Shown here: positions 47,243-58,986 of the stretch, in pieces
Position numbering within the stretch: the first letter of the stretch is position 1
How the letters are laid out: every line of letters begins with the position of its first letter
Source of the DNA: Cordilura impudica
Lineage: Eukaryota > Arthropoda > Insecta > Diptera > Scathophagidae
Direction: 5' to 3'
DNA length: 64,000 nucleotides
NCBI GenBank assembly: GCA_963682025.1
Contig: OY821519.1
Location: 157,719,082 to 157,783,081, forward strand
Notes under the pieces: generated by a model
Database searches by the model: none
Told to the model about the DNA's origin: nothing
The model's input: only the letters and a program-made list of their open reading frames with translations
Position numbers and translations under genes: made by a program

Positions 47243-48504
47243 CTCGTTGCCATCTCCCGCCTCGCTCTCACCGTCGATTCAATTTCCCGGACGTAGCGAT
47301 TACTTTGAGGTGGGTCATTTCTACTTTCACTTCGTGGAAAATTTCTCTCCGCCTCCATACATTCAACCCGAAGCTCTTCGAGAGATGTCACCGCTAACCG
47401 GTAAACTATCCGTCCTATGTTCTCCCGAAGGTTTTTCTTCACTAGCTTGATCATTTCGAATTCCGAAATAGGTGTACGAAGTTTTGAACGCAACAAATTT
47501 ACTCTGTGGAAGTAGATTTTCAGACTTTCCCCTACTGCCTGTTTTCTTTCCACTAATTCATGCATCATGTCCAGGTTGGTTCGATCGGTCCGGAAACGAC
47601 TCAGCATCGCGTGTCGCAAATCCTTCCATTGAGTCACCCGTGTTGTCTCCACCTGCAGCCAATACCAGTCCGATGCTGTCCCTGTGACTAATAGGTGGAA
47701 ATCATATAAAATTTCTTTCCACGGGACTTGATATTGTCGCTGGCAGTATTCGAGACGAAACACAAATGACTCGATGGACAAGTGATTTTCATTCCCATCG
47801 AACCTTAACCCGAACCTATCTACTCTAGATTTATTTCCGTAGTACAGTGCATGCACAACAGGGGGTGGTGCAAAAGGTTATGGTGCTATCACCTGTGGAG
47901 GATATACCCCCATTTGCGGAAATGGTGGGGCTGATCGGGGATCACAATTTTGACCTGGAGGAGGGAAACTATGAGGGTGCTGTGCCGAACGTTGCCCATT
48001 AGTCGCCGCATTGGGTCTGGGGACACTATTGGGGGCTCCTATATTCTCTCGATTGGAATCCCTTAGCGTTAATGTCCTGATCGCGTCGCTCAACATCGCT
48101 ATGCTGTCATGTACTTTATTAAGTTCCCTACTCACATTTTCATTCACTATGTTTTTTATCGAATGGTCTAACGAACGTCTCATTTCCTCTACGCTGTCTT
48201 CAACCATTTCCTTAACAGACGGTGACATATCATCCCTACGCTCTACGCTCGGTGTTTTATTTCTAATCTTGTGTTTTGCGCCGGTATTAATTGTTTTTGA
48301 CATATCTACCATTTCCGAGACCATTGGGGGAGGCATTCTTCTGTTTTCTCTATTGTCCTTAGCGTACTTTTCCCTCACTTGGGGAGAGGATCTGTTCAGG
48401 TCAAAGGACGTGTCCCTAAGTTTCTGACGCTGTCGTTTCAACTTAATCTTTTCCGGTACTGACATACAAAAAACCCTCGCAATAACCACCAATGTATGTT
48501 TCAA
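47230..48504 (-). pseudogene. Gypsy-like gag (capsid), one in-frame stop
   Basis: Starts near 48504 or slightly inside (MSVPEKIKLKRQRQKLRDTS). The N-terminal half is charged with a helical part (MVEDSVEEMRRSLDHSIKNI) and a Pro-rich segment (SAPPFPQMGVYPPQVIAP). A single TAA at 47878-47880 then interrupts; the same frame continues with PFAPPP and the capsid domain: FGLRFDGNENHLSIESFVFR, WYWLQVETTRVTQWKDL and FRTDRTNLDMMHELVERKQA, the typical gypsy capsid with its major-homology-like W-K-D-L region. About 424 residues in all. One C-to-T change (CAA to TAA) would explain the stop. In intact relatives gag forms the particle in which reverse transcription occurs. Confidence 0.85.
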
Positions 48505-50115
48505 AAGTTAGCTTTAATATTAAAAAAACAGGAATTTTACCAAATAACCTAAATATTTACCAAAAAAAAAATCAATATCAACTGACCTCCGCGAATAACA
48601 ATTATAAATTATATAGAACAGAAGCTATGAAGTTCAAGCCCAAAAAAAAAAAATACACACAACCTAAACATCTAAAAATAAAAAAAAACGTAAAAAAAAT
48701 CTAAATAATAAAAAGAAACGATATATATAAAGCCTAAAATTCTAAAACAAATATTAAAAAAAAATATATATATATACTAAATAAAAAAAAAATATGTAGA
48801 GCTTCTAACTATATATAAAAAAGATGAAAAGTAAAAAAATATAAATAAAAAACATGAAAAAAAAATGTAATAAAAAGAATATAATATAAAAAAAAAGTGC
48901 AAAGTTTTAAAAAAAATTGTATATAAATAAAAAATATAAAGTAAAAGAAATATAAAAGTAATAAAAGAATAAAAAAAAAACTGGTAAAAGCTTAATCAAA
49001 ACTAAACTAAAATAAAATTATGTGAACTTACACTAAAACAAAAAAAAAAAAAAAACAGAGCACTTGGTGTATAATTGATAAATTACTCCGAGAAATAAAA
49101 TTGATCACAAATTACAAAAAAAATATCGTAAAACGTAAATATCCGCGTATAATAATAAAAAAAAAACTTTACCGTGTGAATTACTGAAATAAAAAAAATA
49201 TTGAACATAAAAAAAACGAAATACTAGGTGTATAAAAAAAACTTAATCTAAAAAAAAATATTTCACGGGAATCAAAAACAAAAAAAAATTTAAATTTCAA
49301 TATTGCAACTTAAAAGATTATTAAATTATCCCCAACTTTCAGGCAATTTATATCACCAAATGACAAGAAAAATCTCGACAATGCTCGCATAAAAAAAAAC
49401 AACTGAATTTTTTTTTTCTCAATATAAAATTTTTCAGCCAAAACACAACAAATAAAATTTAATAATTCACTTAAAACGGGTTAGGTCAATATATGACACG
49501 AGGATTAGTGGGTGTGTGTGTGGTCTCAGAATAATTTTCCATGTGCCTGTATCACAGGCCTCTTACTTATGTTCAACAAAGCAAAAAATCACTTTACACA
49601 AAATGAACAAAAACAATTACCTATCTGTGTCCACATCGGTGCATTATTCCCCCAATGGAATTTGCACGTTACTGTAAAGTCATATAAACTATGGATATTC
49701 CTGTCTTCGAAACTTCGTTCCGAACGGGTATCCGTAAGTTTATCTGATCGACAGATATTTTTATCAATTAATTAAAATAAATCAGAACCTACATTTAACA
49801 TTAAAAGTTTGCAATCACCCTACCAATGAAACATTTCACAAACACAAACATTTCACGCTACCGGGTTCATTGACACTGAACTGGTTACACGGACACTTTT
49901 GTTTCGAGTTTCCTCCGTTTTGAACCTATACACAAATCCAAGATTTGATCTTGATCTGGGCCTTAGAGGTTTATAGGGTCCAAAACTTTGGAAAACTCGA
50001 AACAGCCGCATCCGTCATTAAATTATTTCACAATAAACTTGGCTATTGCTAGTATATTTAGTTGACATATATACAGTTACATTTTATGGACATCTTTTGA
50101 TGCTCTTCTTCATTT
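48505..50115 (-). other. Long non-coding leader of the gypsy-like element
   Basis: 1.6 kb between primer-binding site and gag on the minus strand. From 48530 to 49450 it is extremely rich in A runs on the plus strand (T runs in the transcript). From 49480 to 50110 composition is ordinary. No coding content or tandem repeat was recognised. Confidence 0.6.
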
Positions 50116-50127
50116 GTTTGGGCGCCA
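50116..50127 (-). promoter_or_regulatory. Primer-binding site of the gypsy-like element
   Basis: Minus strand TGGCGCCCAAAC, 10 bases inside the right LTR (which ends ...GGAGCA). The start TGGCGCCC matches sites complementary to the 3' end of tRNA-Lys and is shared with the LARD-like element. It fixes the element's orientation and shows that the right LTR is the 5' one. Confidence 0.7.
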
Positions 50128-50137
50128 TATTGCTACG

Positions 50138-53100
50138 TGCTCCAATGGCACTGCAGTGGTGTTGCCAGCTAGCCCTCTAAAGCAAAATGGGTCTGGTTCC
50201 AACCCACCACTGCAGCCCAGGGTCAAGCACAATTATAATACAAAAAAAAAAAAACAAAACAAAAAACTACAAAAAAAAACAAATACCAGTTGAACATTCT
50301 TCGGAGGGGTGATAAGAAGGTTTATCTCCCACAACCCCTCCCAACCATGGCCACTCTTATCGCAAATCATTTTTGAGGTGACCCCGCGATCCACATACTT
50401 ACACTCACCGCAATTACCTTATGTCGTCGACCTAACCCTTAAACAAAAATTTAGCAACACATATTATTTCATATAGACATTCACATAATTTTTATTAGAA
50501 GTAAAATATAAAGGGGATTATAACAAAAAAAAAAAACATAAAGGAAAAATATGACAAAAATTAATAATCCGCAGAAAAAAACTTAGGTAAAATTCTTTTA
50601 TTTTTACACGATATTAAGCAAACGTGCCGAAATTAGTAAAAAAAAAAAACGATTGATCGCACTTAATTTGGTTTCAAATCTCGAACCACACAAAAAAAAA
50701 AAAAAAAACACAAAGCCTACAACGCCTTTACCGACTCCATTTTGAGTCACGCAAAAAAAAAAAACAAAATGGCCTACCTAACGAGCTCTCTAGGTATAAT
50801 ACAAAAAAAAAAAACTAATTTCACCCGAACGTTGTACACTTTAACAAACGCGTCACACAACAATGACAATTTTACAATTTAAAAATTACGGCACTCACAC
50901 TATGATCTTTTTGAACTTTAACCTACATATGTATATTACCAACAAAAAAAAAAACTGAAACTTACACTAATTAATAACTACCCTAACCTTATCATGATAT
51001 ACCTTACTTAAACACTAAAACAAGAAGAAATATATTATTTAATTTATTTTATTTTCCCAAGTTTTACTTTAAACATTTCTTTTTTTTTTCTTTAGATTTT
51101 CCTCCATTTACAATTCCACGTTTAAATGTTTTTAATTTATCTTAATTTCTCCTGACTTTGCCAATTACAAAATACGCTTATGTTTTCTTTTCAAACTCAA
51201 CACTTCTCTCTTTCTTTTTTTTTTCAGATTTACTTTAAATTTGAATTTAATTTACTGCTTCCCCTTTCAGTCTCACATTTACAATTTAAATCTCAATACT
51301 TTTATTTATTTTTATTTCCAAACACCCAAGTATACATAAGCTTTCACAATCTTCTGGTACTCTATCTCGAGTGGCACCTCAGCGGTGGACTTAGTCACCT
51401 TTGCACGAACACACAAAAAAATTGGCAAATATATTGGTTGCCTCTTCTTTTTTTCTTCTACGGTGCACTGTCAGGTCGAACAACTTTCTTCTTCTCGTGC
51501 TAGCATACGGGATACCCCTCGGTGACTTTCACTTCAACCACCAACCGCTTTAGACGCTCTTCCACTCACTGACCAATACGCACTTTGGACTTCCTAATAT
51601 ACAATGATTTCATTGCAACCACTACAAAAAAACAACACACACAAATTTTCCACGACTCCTAAACCTCCCTTACCTTGATTTTTTTTCCTTTTAAAATCCT
51701 TGTTCTCTCTTGGACAGTTTCGCCACTAGTTCGCCCTTCCACGAAATAGTTTTATCTCCTTCCACTTGCCAAAAAAAAAATAATTTTTAAAACTTCCACT
51801 TGCCAAAAAAATTAATTTTTAAAACTTCGCACTTGCACACAGGTATATACCAAAAAAAAAACACACAATTAACGTTCTGGTCGAGGTTCAACTACGTTCA
51901 CTTTTATCCGCCAATAACTTTTGTAATGGCAACTTTTCTGCCTATCTACCCCTACATATACTCTCGGTTTCTTTCCACTTCAACCGACTACTACACCTAC
52001 ATTTTCCAATCCTTTCCCTAACATTTAACACAACATTTAACGGAAAAAACATAAAACATAATACCGAAACACCATTGTCATTTTTACCCAGTTGCCGAGT
52101 TTTAATGAATGGGATTGGCATAAAAATACACCACTGTTTTCCCATACCACAAAACTCTCAACTGGGCACCACTTTACTTTTTCCCCATTGTGAATGACAA
52201 TTCACTACTCATTTTACGCATATTCTCCTGCACATAACCACGCAACACACAAATTAATTTACCTACAAAAAAAAAACCAAACACCGCAAATCAAACAAAC
52301 TATTGTACCCAGCCCGTAAATCCATCAAACCTAAGAAAACAAACACAACTTCCATCTATACCCAAAAAGCAGAACCCACACCTTTACAAGCACATCATCA
52401 GCCAACAAAACATCACAACTGCACTAACCTACATTGCCAATATAATAACCTAACCACTAATCAACTTTTGCATTCTAATAACTAATACCATCCTTACTAA
52501 CTCTTATCATCTTTTGTTTTTCCAGGCCAAACATCCACCCTTGCTCCGCAACAACACACCGTCGTCCACCACAATACGCTAAAAACAGCAAACCAAACAT
52601 TTCTCACATCCGCCATAACACCCACGCTAAAAGCACATTAATTCAACTATAACAACAAAACCCATCACAAATCAAGCACATCCAGCAAAAATCACTAAAA
52701 ATACGGACCACACCAATTCACTACAACCTGATATACGTATGCCAAAATAAACACAACACCCAAATATCGCAACATAAATATCTTGCCGACATATTTAACC
52801 GAAGAAACCAACCACAAATCACAACCGACACATTCTACATCTACCGGAACCCTAAAAAAAACAACCTAAACATCACACTCAAATATATACATTCAATCCA
52901 ATATCAGTTCACTAATTCTACCTCTCTTCCTTTTACAAGCCCACCAACCAATCCTTTACGCGCAAAAAACACGCAAAGGACCAGCACAGACCCTCTCACA
53001 ATTTCCAGCTACGATCTCCCCCCAGGAAATCTCATCACAACACAATAAAAGAAAATCTCCACTACACCATCTTCATCTTCGGTCAAAAAAAAAAAACAAA

Positions 53101-53700
53101 AAAAAACCCATAATCTCATTTTCTTTCGCTACTACCCCGTTCACACGCTCAAAAAAACTGACATTATCACCAAATTGCTGGCCATCCCTTCTACAGCAGG
53201 ACTAACTTCCTGGCTATCCTCTTACGGTGAATGAAGAATATGCTGCGTTGAGACACACATTAAATGGTAAACAAAAAACCTTTTTTTTTATTTTGTTTTT
53301 GAATAATAACCCCCCCCCCCCCCCCAAAAGCATGATATATATATATTTCATTATATATACATACATTTTATGATATATATATATATTTTTTTATGATATA
53401 TAATCTCTAAAATCTAACATCTTAATTTTTACGTAAACTTTCCATCTTTAAATGCAAATAAAACTTTACTTTTGAACGCGAAATTAAATATAAAAATGTT
53501 TAACTTAGCATTAGAGCTTGTTATTGAGTAGTTTGTGAACCATATTTGGCCCAATGGGCTTGGTTAAAAAAATATAAATAGATAACATAAATAAATACGA
53601 TAAATAAATATTTCCTTAAACATCCGACTCATCTACCCTCTATTCCTGTTAGCTCCCTTCCCTTCCAGTCCACTACTTTCCAGAAATCTCATCCGCAACA
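50138..53700 (-). repeat. 5' LTR of the gypsy-like element, 3563 bp
   Basis: Uninterrupted copy of the LTR, from TGCTCCAATGGCACTGCAGT to TCATCCGCAACA in + sense. Compared with the left copy it lacks the mini-me-like element and LINE fragment and differs by small indels (for example a 40-base stretch near 51850-51925 absent from the left copy, and a run of 17 C at about 53309-53325). The many differences show that this element is clearly older than the LARD inside it. Non-coding. Confidence 0.85.
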
Positions 53701-56340
53701 TATGACCGTTTATGGCAGAATGAAAAAACATTTTTTCCCGATAGTTTTGGTCCAGCTTCTAGACGTCTCCAGCTGGTGGAAAACAAATTTAAAATAAATT
53801 TGAATTTTGGAAATAAATATAGGGAAAAAATTCAATACATTTTGGAATATGGCTTTGCCAGGCGCGTTATTCCAGAAGAAGAAAACATATGTCCTCCTAA
53901 TATTTTCATTTTACCTCATTTTGCAGTATTTATCCCCAGCAAAGAAAGTTTACATTTGGTGTTTGATGCAGCTGCCAAGGTGCATGGTGTCTCGCTGAAT
54001 GATCTCTATTACCGGGTCCCGATTTAAATCAGCCTTTACTTAGCGTTTTATTTAAATTTCGTGAAAAACTTGTAGCAGTCTGTGGCGATACCGCAATATG
54101 TGAAAAAAATAAATGCTGAAAATTTTATAAATTATATGCCGAGAGCATCTGTTGACGATTATTTCGAACACGGGTAGGATATATGAAGACTTGGGCAACT
54201 CTACCATAACAAACATAAACATATCAGCCGATAGGACAGGAAAATTCTTGGCATGCAGTGGTCTCCAGCAAATGATAAATTTATTTTTGATTTGCAATTT
54301 CAATGTGTCTGCAGAAAATTTAAAATGTGAACGGGTACCAACAAAACGTGAGGTGCCGGTATTTGATCCCTTTGGTTTCTTATGCAATTTCACCATCGCT
54401 GGGAAAATTTTTATGCAGTCGCTGTGGAAGTGCGGTTTGGAGTGGGACGAGAAGATACCAGAGGCTTGGAATACTTGGCTCTGTGGGTTGAAAAAGGTAA
54501 AGGACTTTTCTATTCCGCGATGTTATTTTTCTAATATGTTTCATCGAGGTACAACGTTGCACATATTTTGTGATGCAAGCGAGGTGGCAATGGCAGCAGT
54601 GGCATATTGGAGGATCGACACTGGTGATGAACCTAAAATAGCTTTTGTCGCTGGCAAAATCAATTGTGCCCCCAATAAATTTATGTCGATTCCAAGGCTG
54701 GAATTTCAAGCAGCGGTGATAGCTGTGAGGCTTGACGACGACATTATAAAAAACACCATAATATGCAACCTCAACAAATTTGGTTCTGGACTGATTCCAG
54801 CACAGTGGTTAAATGGCTGACGTCAGAACATCGTCGCTATAAACAGTTTGTAGCAGAGTGGCGGAGATTTGAGAAACGTCACAAGAAGATCAATGGCGAT
54901 GGGTTCCCTTCCCGAACATAAAATTTGTGGCCCTCCACCAGTTACCCCCCTGAAGAAACACATAGTCAAGAATAACTATGCCAAGGACGTTATGTGCTTT
55001 CAACACGAATCATTTTTGATGCAAAAAGATTTTCGCAGTACCGGCGGCTGAAAAGATGTTAGCATGGGTGTTTAGATATACAAACAATTTAAAATCGAAA
55101 TGTCAACAACTACCTCAATTAAAAGGCGATCTGTCTGTGGACGAAAAGGAATATGCTGAAAGATTTATTATAAGGTTAGTGCAGAGAATAGCTTTTAGTA
55201 ATAAATATTCCTGTCTTTCAGAGAAGATACCCGTCTCCCAAAACAGAATCGTTTGGTACTAAAAGGCCGTACATTTTGTCAAAGAATGAGCCAGTGACAC
55301 ATCTTATAATTAAATGGTATCGCGAACGTCCATATAAATGATGAGATTGTCATTTGCGAAATACGGATTAAATTTTGAATCCCATCAATTCGTGTCGCGC
55401 TGAGGAGTGTGAAAGCTGTATACTGCGGATGTAAGCTAAGAAAATGTAAGCCCTTACATCTACCAGAAGATCGATTAAGTGCCTATGTACTTCCATTTTC
55501 TTATACTGGCTTGGACTATTTTGGCCCTGTGTTTGTAGCCGTACGTCGCAGCCATTAAAAACATTGGGTTGCACTGTTCACATGTTTGACAACTCGTGCT
55601 ATACATTTGGAGCTGTCAACTGATCTGTCTAATGACTCGTGCCTCCTGTGTATTCGTAACTTTATAAATCGCCGTCGCGTCCCTATCCAGATTAGAAGCG
55701 GTAACGGTACAAATTTTATTGGTATCAACGAGCTGTGTGATGAGGAAAATTTTATTGATTTTGGTAAAATTGATGCCGATTTGAGACCACTTGGTATTAA
55801 AAGGAAATATAACACCCCTTCTGATCCTAGTGCTGGTGGCTCATGAGAACGTCTCATACAATCTGTCAAAAAGGCTTTGTATGCAACTTTAAAAGGGAAG
55901 ACAGCTCGCCCAGAAACATTGTACAGTCTGCTAGTGGAGTGCGAAAATATTGCAAATTCAAGGTCGCTAACTCATTTGCCTATTACTCCGGATGAACCAG
56001 AGCCACTGAAACCTAATCACTTTTTAGTGGGCAGTCAAAATTCCACGCAGATTCCAGCTCCTTTTAACCCACGATTTTGTAATTTAAGAAAAGCAATGGA
56101 GAATACTACAAAACCTGAACTTACTCGAAGAACAAAATGGTATCTCCCTGCTAAACCGTTGTCCACAGGAACCTTGTTCTTATTTGTGAAACTCACCCTA
56201 CCAGATTTAAATGGAAGAGAGGGCGTGTCGTCAAATTTTTTGTTGGCAAGGATGGTGTGGCGAGATCGGCAGATGTTGATAATACTGGCTGCATGCGGCG
56301 TACCACTAGGGCCATTCACGGGGGCGGGGATGTCGATAGT
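53701..56340 (+). pseudogene. BEL/Pao polyprotein, RT to integrase end (second part of the split element)
   Basis: Opens in frame with YDRLWQNEKTFFPDSFGPAS, then the RT fingers (FILPHFAVFIPSKESLHLVF DAAAKV). The middle of RT is deleted: the text jumps from KLVAVCGD to a remnant of the YMDD block (ASVDDYFEHG) near 54150. RNase H-like and linker parts follow (FGFLCNFTIAGKIFMQSLW, LHIFCDASEVAMAAVAYWRI, FMSIPRLEFQAAVIAVRL). Integrase parts come next: KGDLSVDEKEYAERFIIRL, FSYTGLDYFGPVFV with the first Asp, then IRSGNGTNFIG where the second catalytic Asp is Gly, and PSAGGS followed by a stop at the Trp before ERLIQSV (catalytic Glu). The DUF5641-type C-terminus is present to about 56240. Inactive. 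Confidence 0.87.
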
Positions 56341-57295
56341 GCAGGGCCGTCTCAACCCTGACCGGCTGTCAAATCTATTTGATATTGTGAAATGTTTTTG
56401 TTTCAATAATGGCATTCTAACCCAATATTGTAGCCAATATTGTGTGGCAAGATCCCATGGTGGTGGCGTTGACGAGTTTACTATCCTTCTCAAATTTGCC
56501 AGCTCTTTAGGTATGGGCAGCGGTTTCTCTACCGGCTTAGGTTTACTTCTTTTTCAGTATTCTGCAATCGAAAGTGGTGTAGGCCCGACTTGATTCTCGT
56601 TCATTGTTAAACAGTTTTTTTTTTTATTATTATTATTATTCTTGACAACGGGCGAAGTCGCCTCCGAACAATATAGGTTCTCTTATTCAGTGCACTATAT
56701 TTTTATTTATTTATTTATTTATACTTATATTATTGGTTTCCAGCACGATCCATCTCATGTGTTGCTGCTGGTTCTCGTCACATATGCTCTTGATTATTCC
56801 TTGGCCTCTTGTTGTCGTGTTTTTTTTATTGGCCAGACAATCCTAATCCCCGGCGTGGAGCGTAAGCATGTAGGCAGGATCGCCATGAAATGTTTCTGTT
56901 TCAATACTGGCAGGATTGCCATGGAATGTTTCTTTCTTATCATTCAACAGAAGCATATGTTCATCTATGGAGCATTTATATTGAATTCGATATCTAATAA
57001 AATAATAAGCGATGTTTTCACTTTGGTCTCTGATATGATAATCGTTGCTTTATTTCAATTTACATTTCCTTAAGAAACCAGCATGAAATTCTTAAAACTA
57101 GTCTAGTATTGAGTGATATTTATTTCACTCAACAATTTTTGATTATTTAACAATTATTTATTTTTCTTTTAACTCTATCTTAAATATATGTATAGTATCA
57201 ATACCCCACGAATTTCAGCAAGCAACTCACATTAATCAAGATACATATATGGCATTGAGTAACTTTCTTTATTATTGAATGTCATTCAACACTTC
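56341..57295 (+). other. 3' region of the BEL/Pao element, probable LTR, boundaries unresolved
   Basis: Follows the integrase C-terminus. Contains a twice-used phrase (aaatgtttctgtttcaat / aaatgtttttgtttcaataa near 56390 and 56889) and 'gcaggattgccatggaatgt', a tract of TTTA repeats (56702-56723) and a PolyT/ATT tract (56612-56640). No match to sequence upstream of 26310 could be seen by eye, so a paired LTR is not shown. Confidence 0.45.
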
Positions 57296-57490
57296 TAATA
57301 GTACGTTCTCACTGCAGCTAAATCCTCATTAGCTTTATATTTTAAATCCAACCGTTCTCACTACAGTTTGTAGCTTTAGTTTGACAGTTGCTGCACAGCT
57401 GTTCGAACGAATTGTTAATTTACATTTTAATGGTTTTTGTTTTGGAAAATTAAAAATTTTGTGAAAAAAAAAAGTTAAAAGTGAAATACA

Positions 57491-58986
57491 ATGCAAAATT
57501 TAAATTATATTATGAAAATAATTTCCATAATGGACATAACAAATAAAATGCAACATAACACAGGCAAATTTATTTGTGATACATTGCAAAAGAGACGAGC
57601 TATTCGGCGTAAAGCCGATGGACAAATTCTTATTATGATGTGGGAAGTTATTCAACTTTTGTACAAAGTTTATTGTAACAATTTAAATAAAGTAAAATTG
57701 TGTTGGGTGAAGGTGAGTCAAATTAAAAGTTAAAAAAATCAATTATTTAAGTAAAATATGTTTATAGGAACGTACAACATCGTTTTGGGAAATCGACTGC
57801 CAACTGCAGGACGACACAACATTCACAAATAATTTCCGTTTATCCCGCAAAAGCTTTGGAAAATTAGTTGCGCTCATGAAAAATTTGGAGAAGAAAAATA
57901 CACAGTTTCGTCAAGCGATCCCTGTTGAGAAGCGTGTTGCCATTGCGTTGTATGCATTGGGGTCATCTGCCGAGTACAGAAACATTGCCAATTTATTTGG
58001 GGTTGGAAAGAGTACCGTTTGTAATGCTTTGTTGGAATTCTGCCAAGAAGCCTGGGACGTTATGCAGCCGCTGTACTTAAATCACTTCCCTCTTACCAGA
58101 TCAAAAATCGCGGAGTGCAGAAATGGGTTTGAGGCATTGGGATTTCCTCAATGTTTGGGTGCGCTTGGTAAGTGTATATCCATAAGTATAACAAAAATAC
58201 AACGATTTTCAAAATACTTATAGATGGATGTCATATTGAAATACATCCCGATAAGGAGGATGCTTCGGACTACTACAACTATAAAGGGTGGTACTCGACT
58301 GTTCTGTTGGCATTGGTGGATTACAGGTATGTCTAAGTGTACACATTTTATTATGTATTTTTATTTAATGAAATTATTATTTCAGATATCGCTTCCTTTA
58401 TATTAATGTTGGCGCAATGGGTAAATGTAACGACTCCCAATTGTTCGAACAATCATCATTGAAACGCAACCTTGCTAATTCCGAGTTAATGCAAGACATG
58501 AGTAAGAGCATTATGAATGTCAAAATACCTATTTTAATCCTTGGGGATTCCGCGTTTCGATTAACACCAAATCTTATGAAACCTTACCCTTTCTATGTTA
58601 ATCAAAGCGAAAACGAAAGGAATTTTAATTATACTCTATCAAAATGCAGAAGAGTTGTTGAAAATGCATTTGGACATTTAAAAGCTCGTTTTCGACGCAT
58701 TGGGAAAGGTATCGATAACCATATAAAAAATGCCAACATCGTTATTAAAACTTGCTGTGTGTTGCATAATTTTTTAAATGAGGAAAACGACCATATTAAT
58801 CGAAAGTGGATAGAAGTACAAAGAAATGTCGATAACTTGCGGCCTCAACCAGAAACCTCATATCCCATCTATTTCAACGAACCTAAAGCAGCAGAAATAA
58901 GGAACGCATTGGCAACATATTTGTGTAAGAAATTAATTTATTATAATTTTATTTTTTTTCAAGTAAATTCATTACTTTGGCCATAA
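57491..58986 (+). CDS. PIF/Harbinger transposase (DDE_4, HARBI1-like), four exons, 441 aa
   Basis: Exons 57491-57712, 57768-58167, 58224-58326 and 58386-58986 (222+400+103+601 nt, 442 codons). Introns of 55, 56 and 59 bp have GTGAGT, GTAAGT and GTATGT donors and TATAG, TATAG and TTCAG acceptors, and the frame holds throughout. Domains: a basic N-terminal exon (FICDTLQKRRAIRRK), a helix-turn-helix part (EYRNIANLFGVGKSTVCNAL) and the nuclease, with catalytic Asp in GALDGCHIEI, Asp in GKCNDSQLFEQS and Glu in RRVVENAFGHLKARFR, plus the LGDSAFRL block between. This enzyme cuts the terminal repeats and inserts at TAA/TTA sites, needing the Myb-like partner for nuclear entry and DNA binding. Length is normal for the family. 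ATG at 57491 keeps the first exon open; a later start is possible. The stop lies 15 bp past the end of the opposite gene. Confidence 0.92.

Larger units (their letters stand above)
27930..53700 (-). mobile_element. Ty3/gypsy retrotransposon (Osvaldo/Ulysses-like) with very long LTRs, about 25.8 kb with nested insertions
   Basis: Direct repeats at 27930-34406 and 50138-53700 flank minus-strand gag, protease, RT/RNase H and integrase remnants, so the 5' LTR is the right copy. Each repeat is bounded by TG..CA (in + sense, TGCCCC or TGCTCC ... GCAACA). A primer-binding site lies just inside the right copy. The coding order from right to left is gag (48504-47230), protease (47242-46550), RT (46580-45910, continued at 39566-39376), RNase H and integrase zinc domain (39397-38348), integrase core (38345-36184). 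It lies inside a BEL/Pao coding region. No target duplication is visible: the flanks read ccaacg on the left and tatgac on the right. Frameshifts, one gag stop and four nested insertions make it inactive. Without insertions it would be about 15 kb. Confidence 0.88.
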
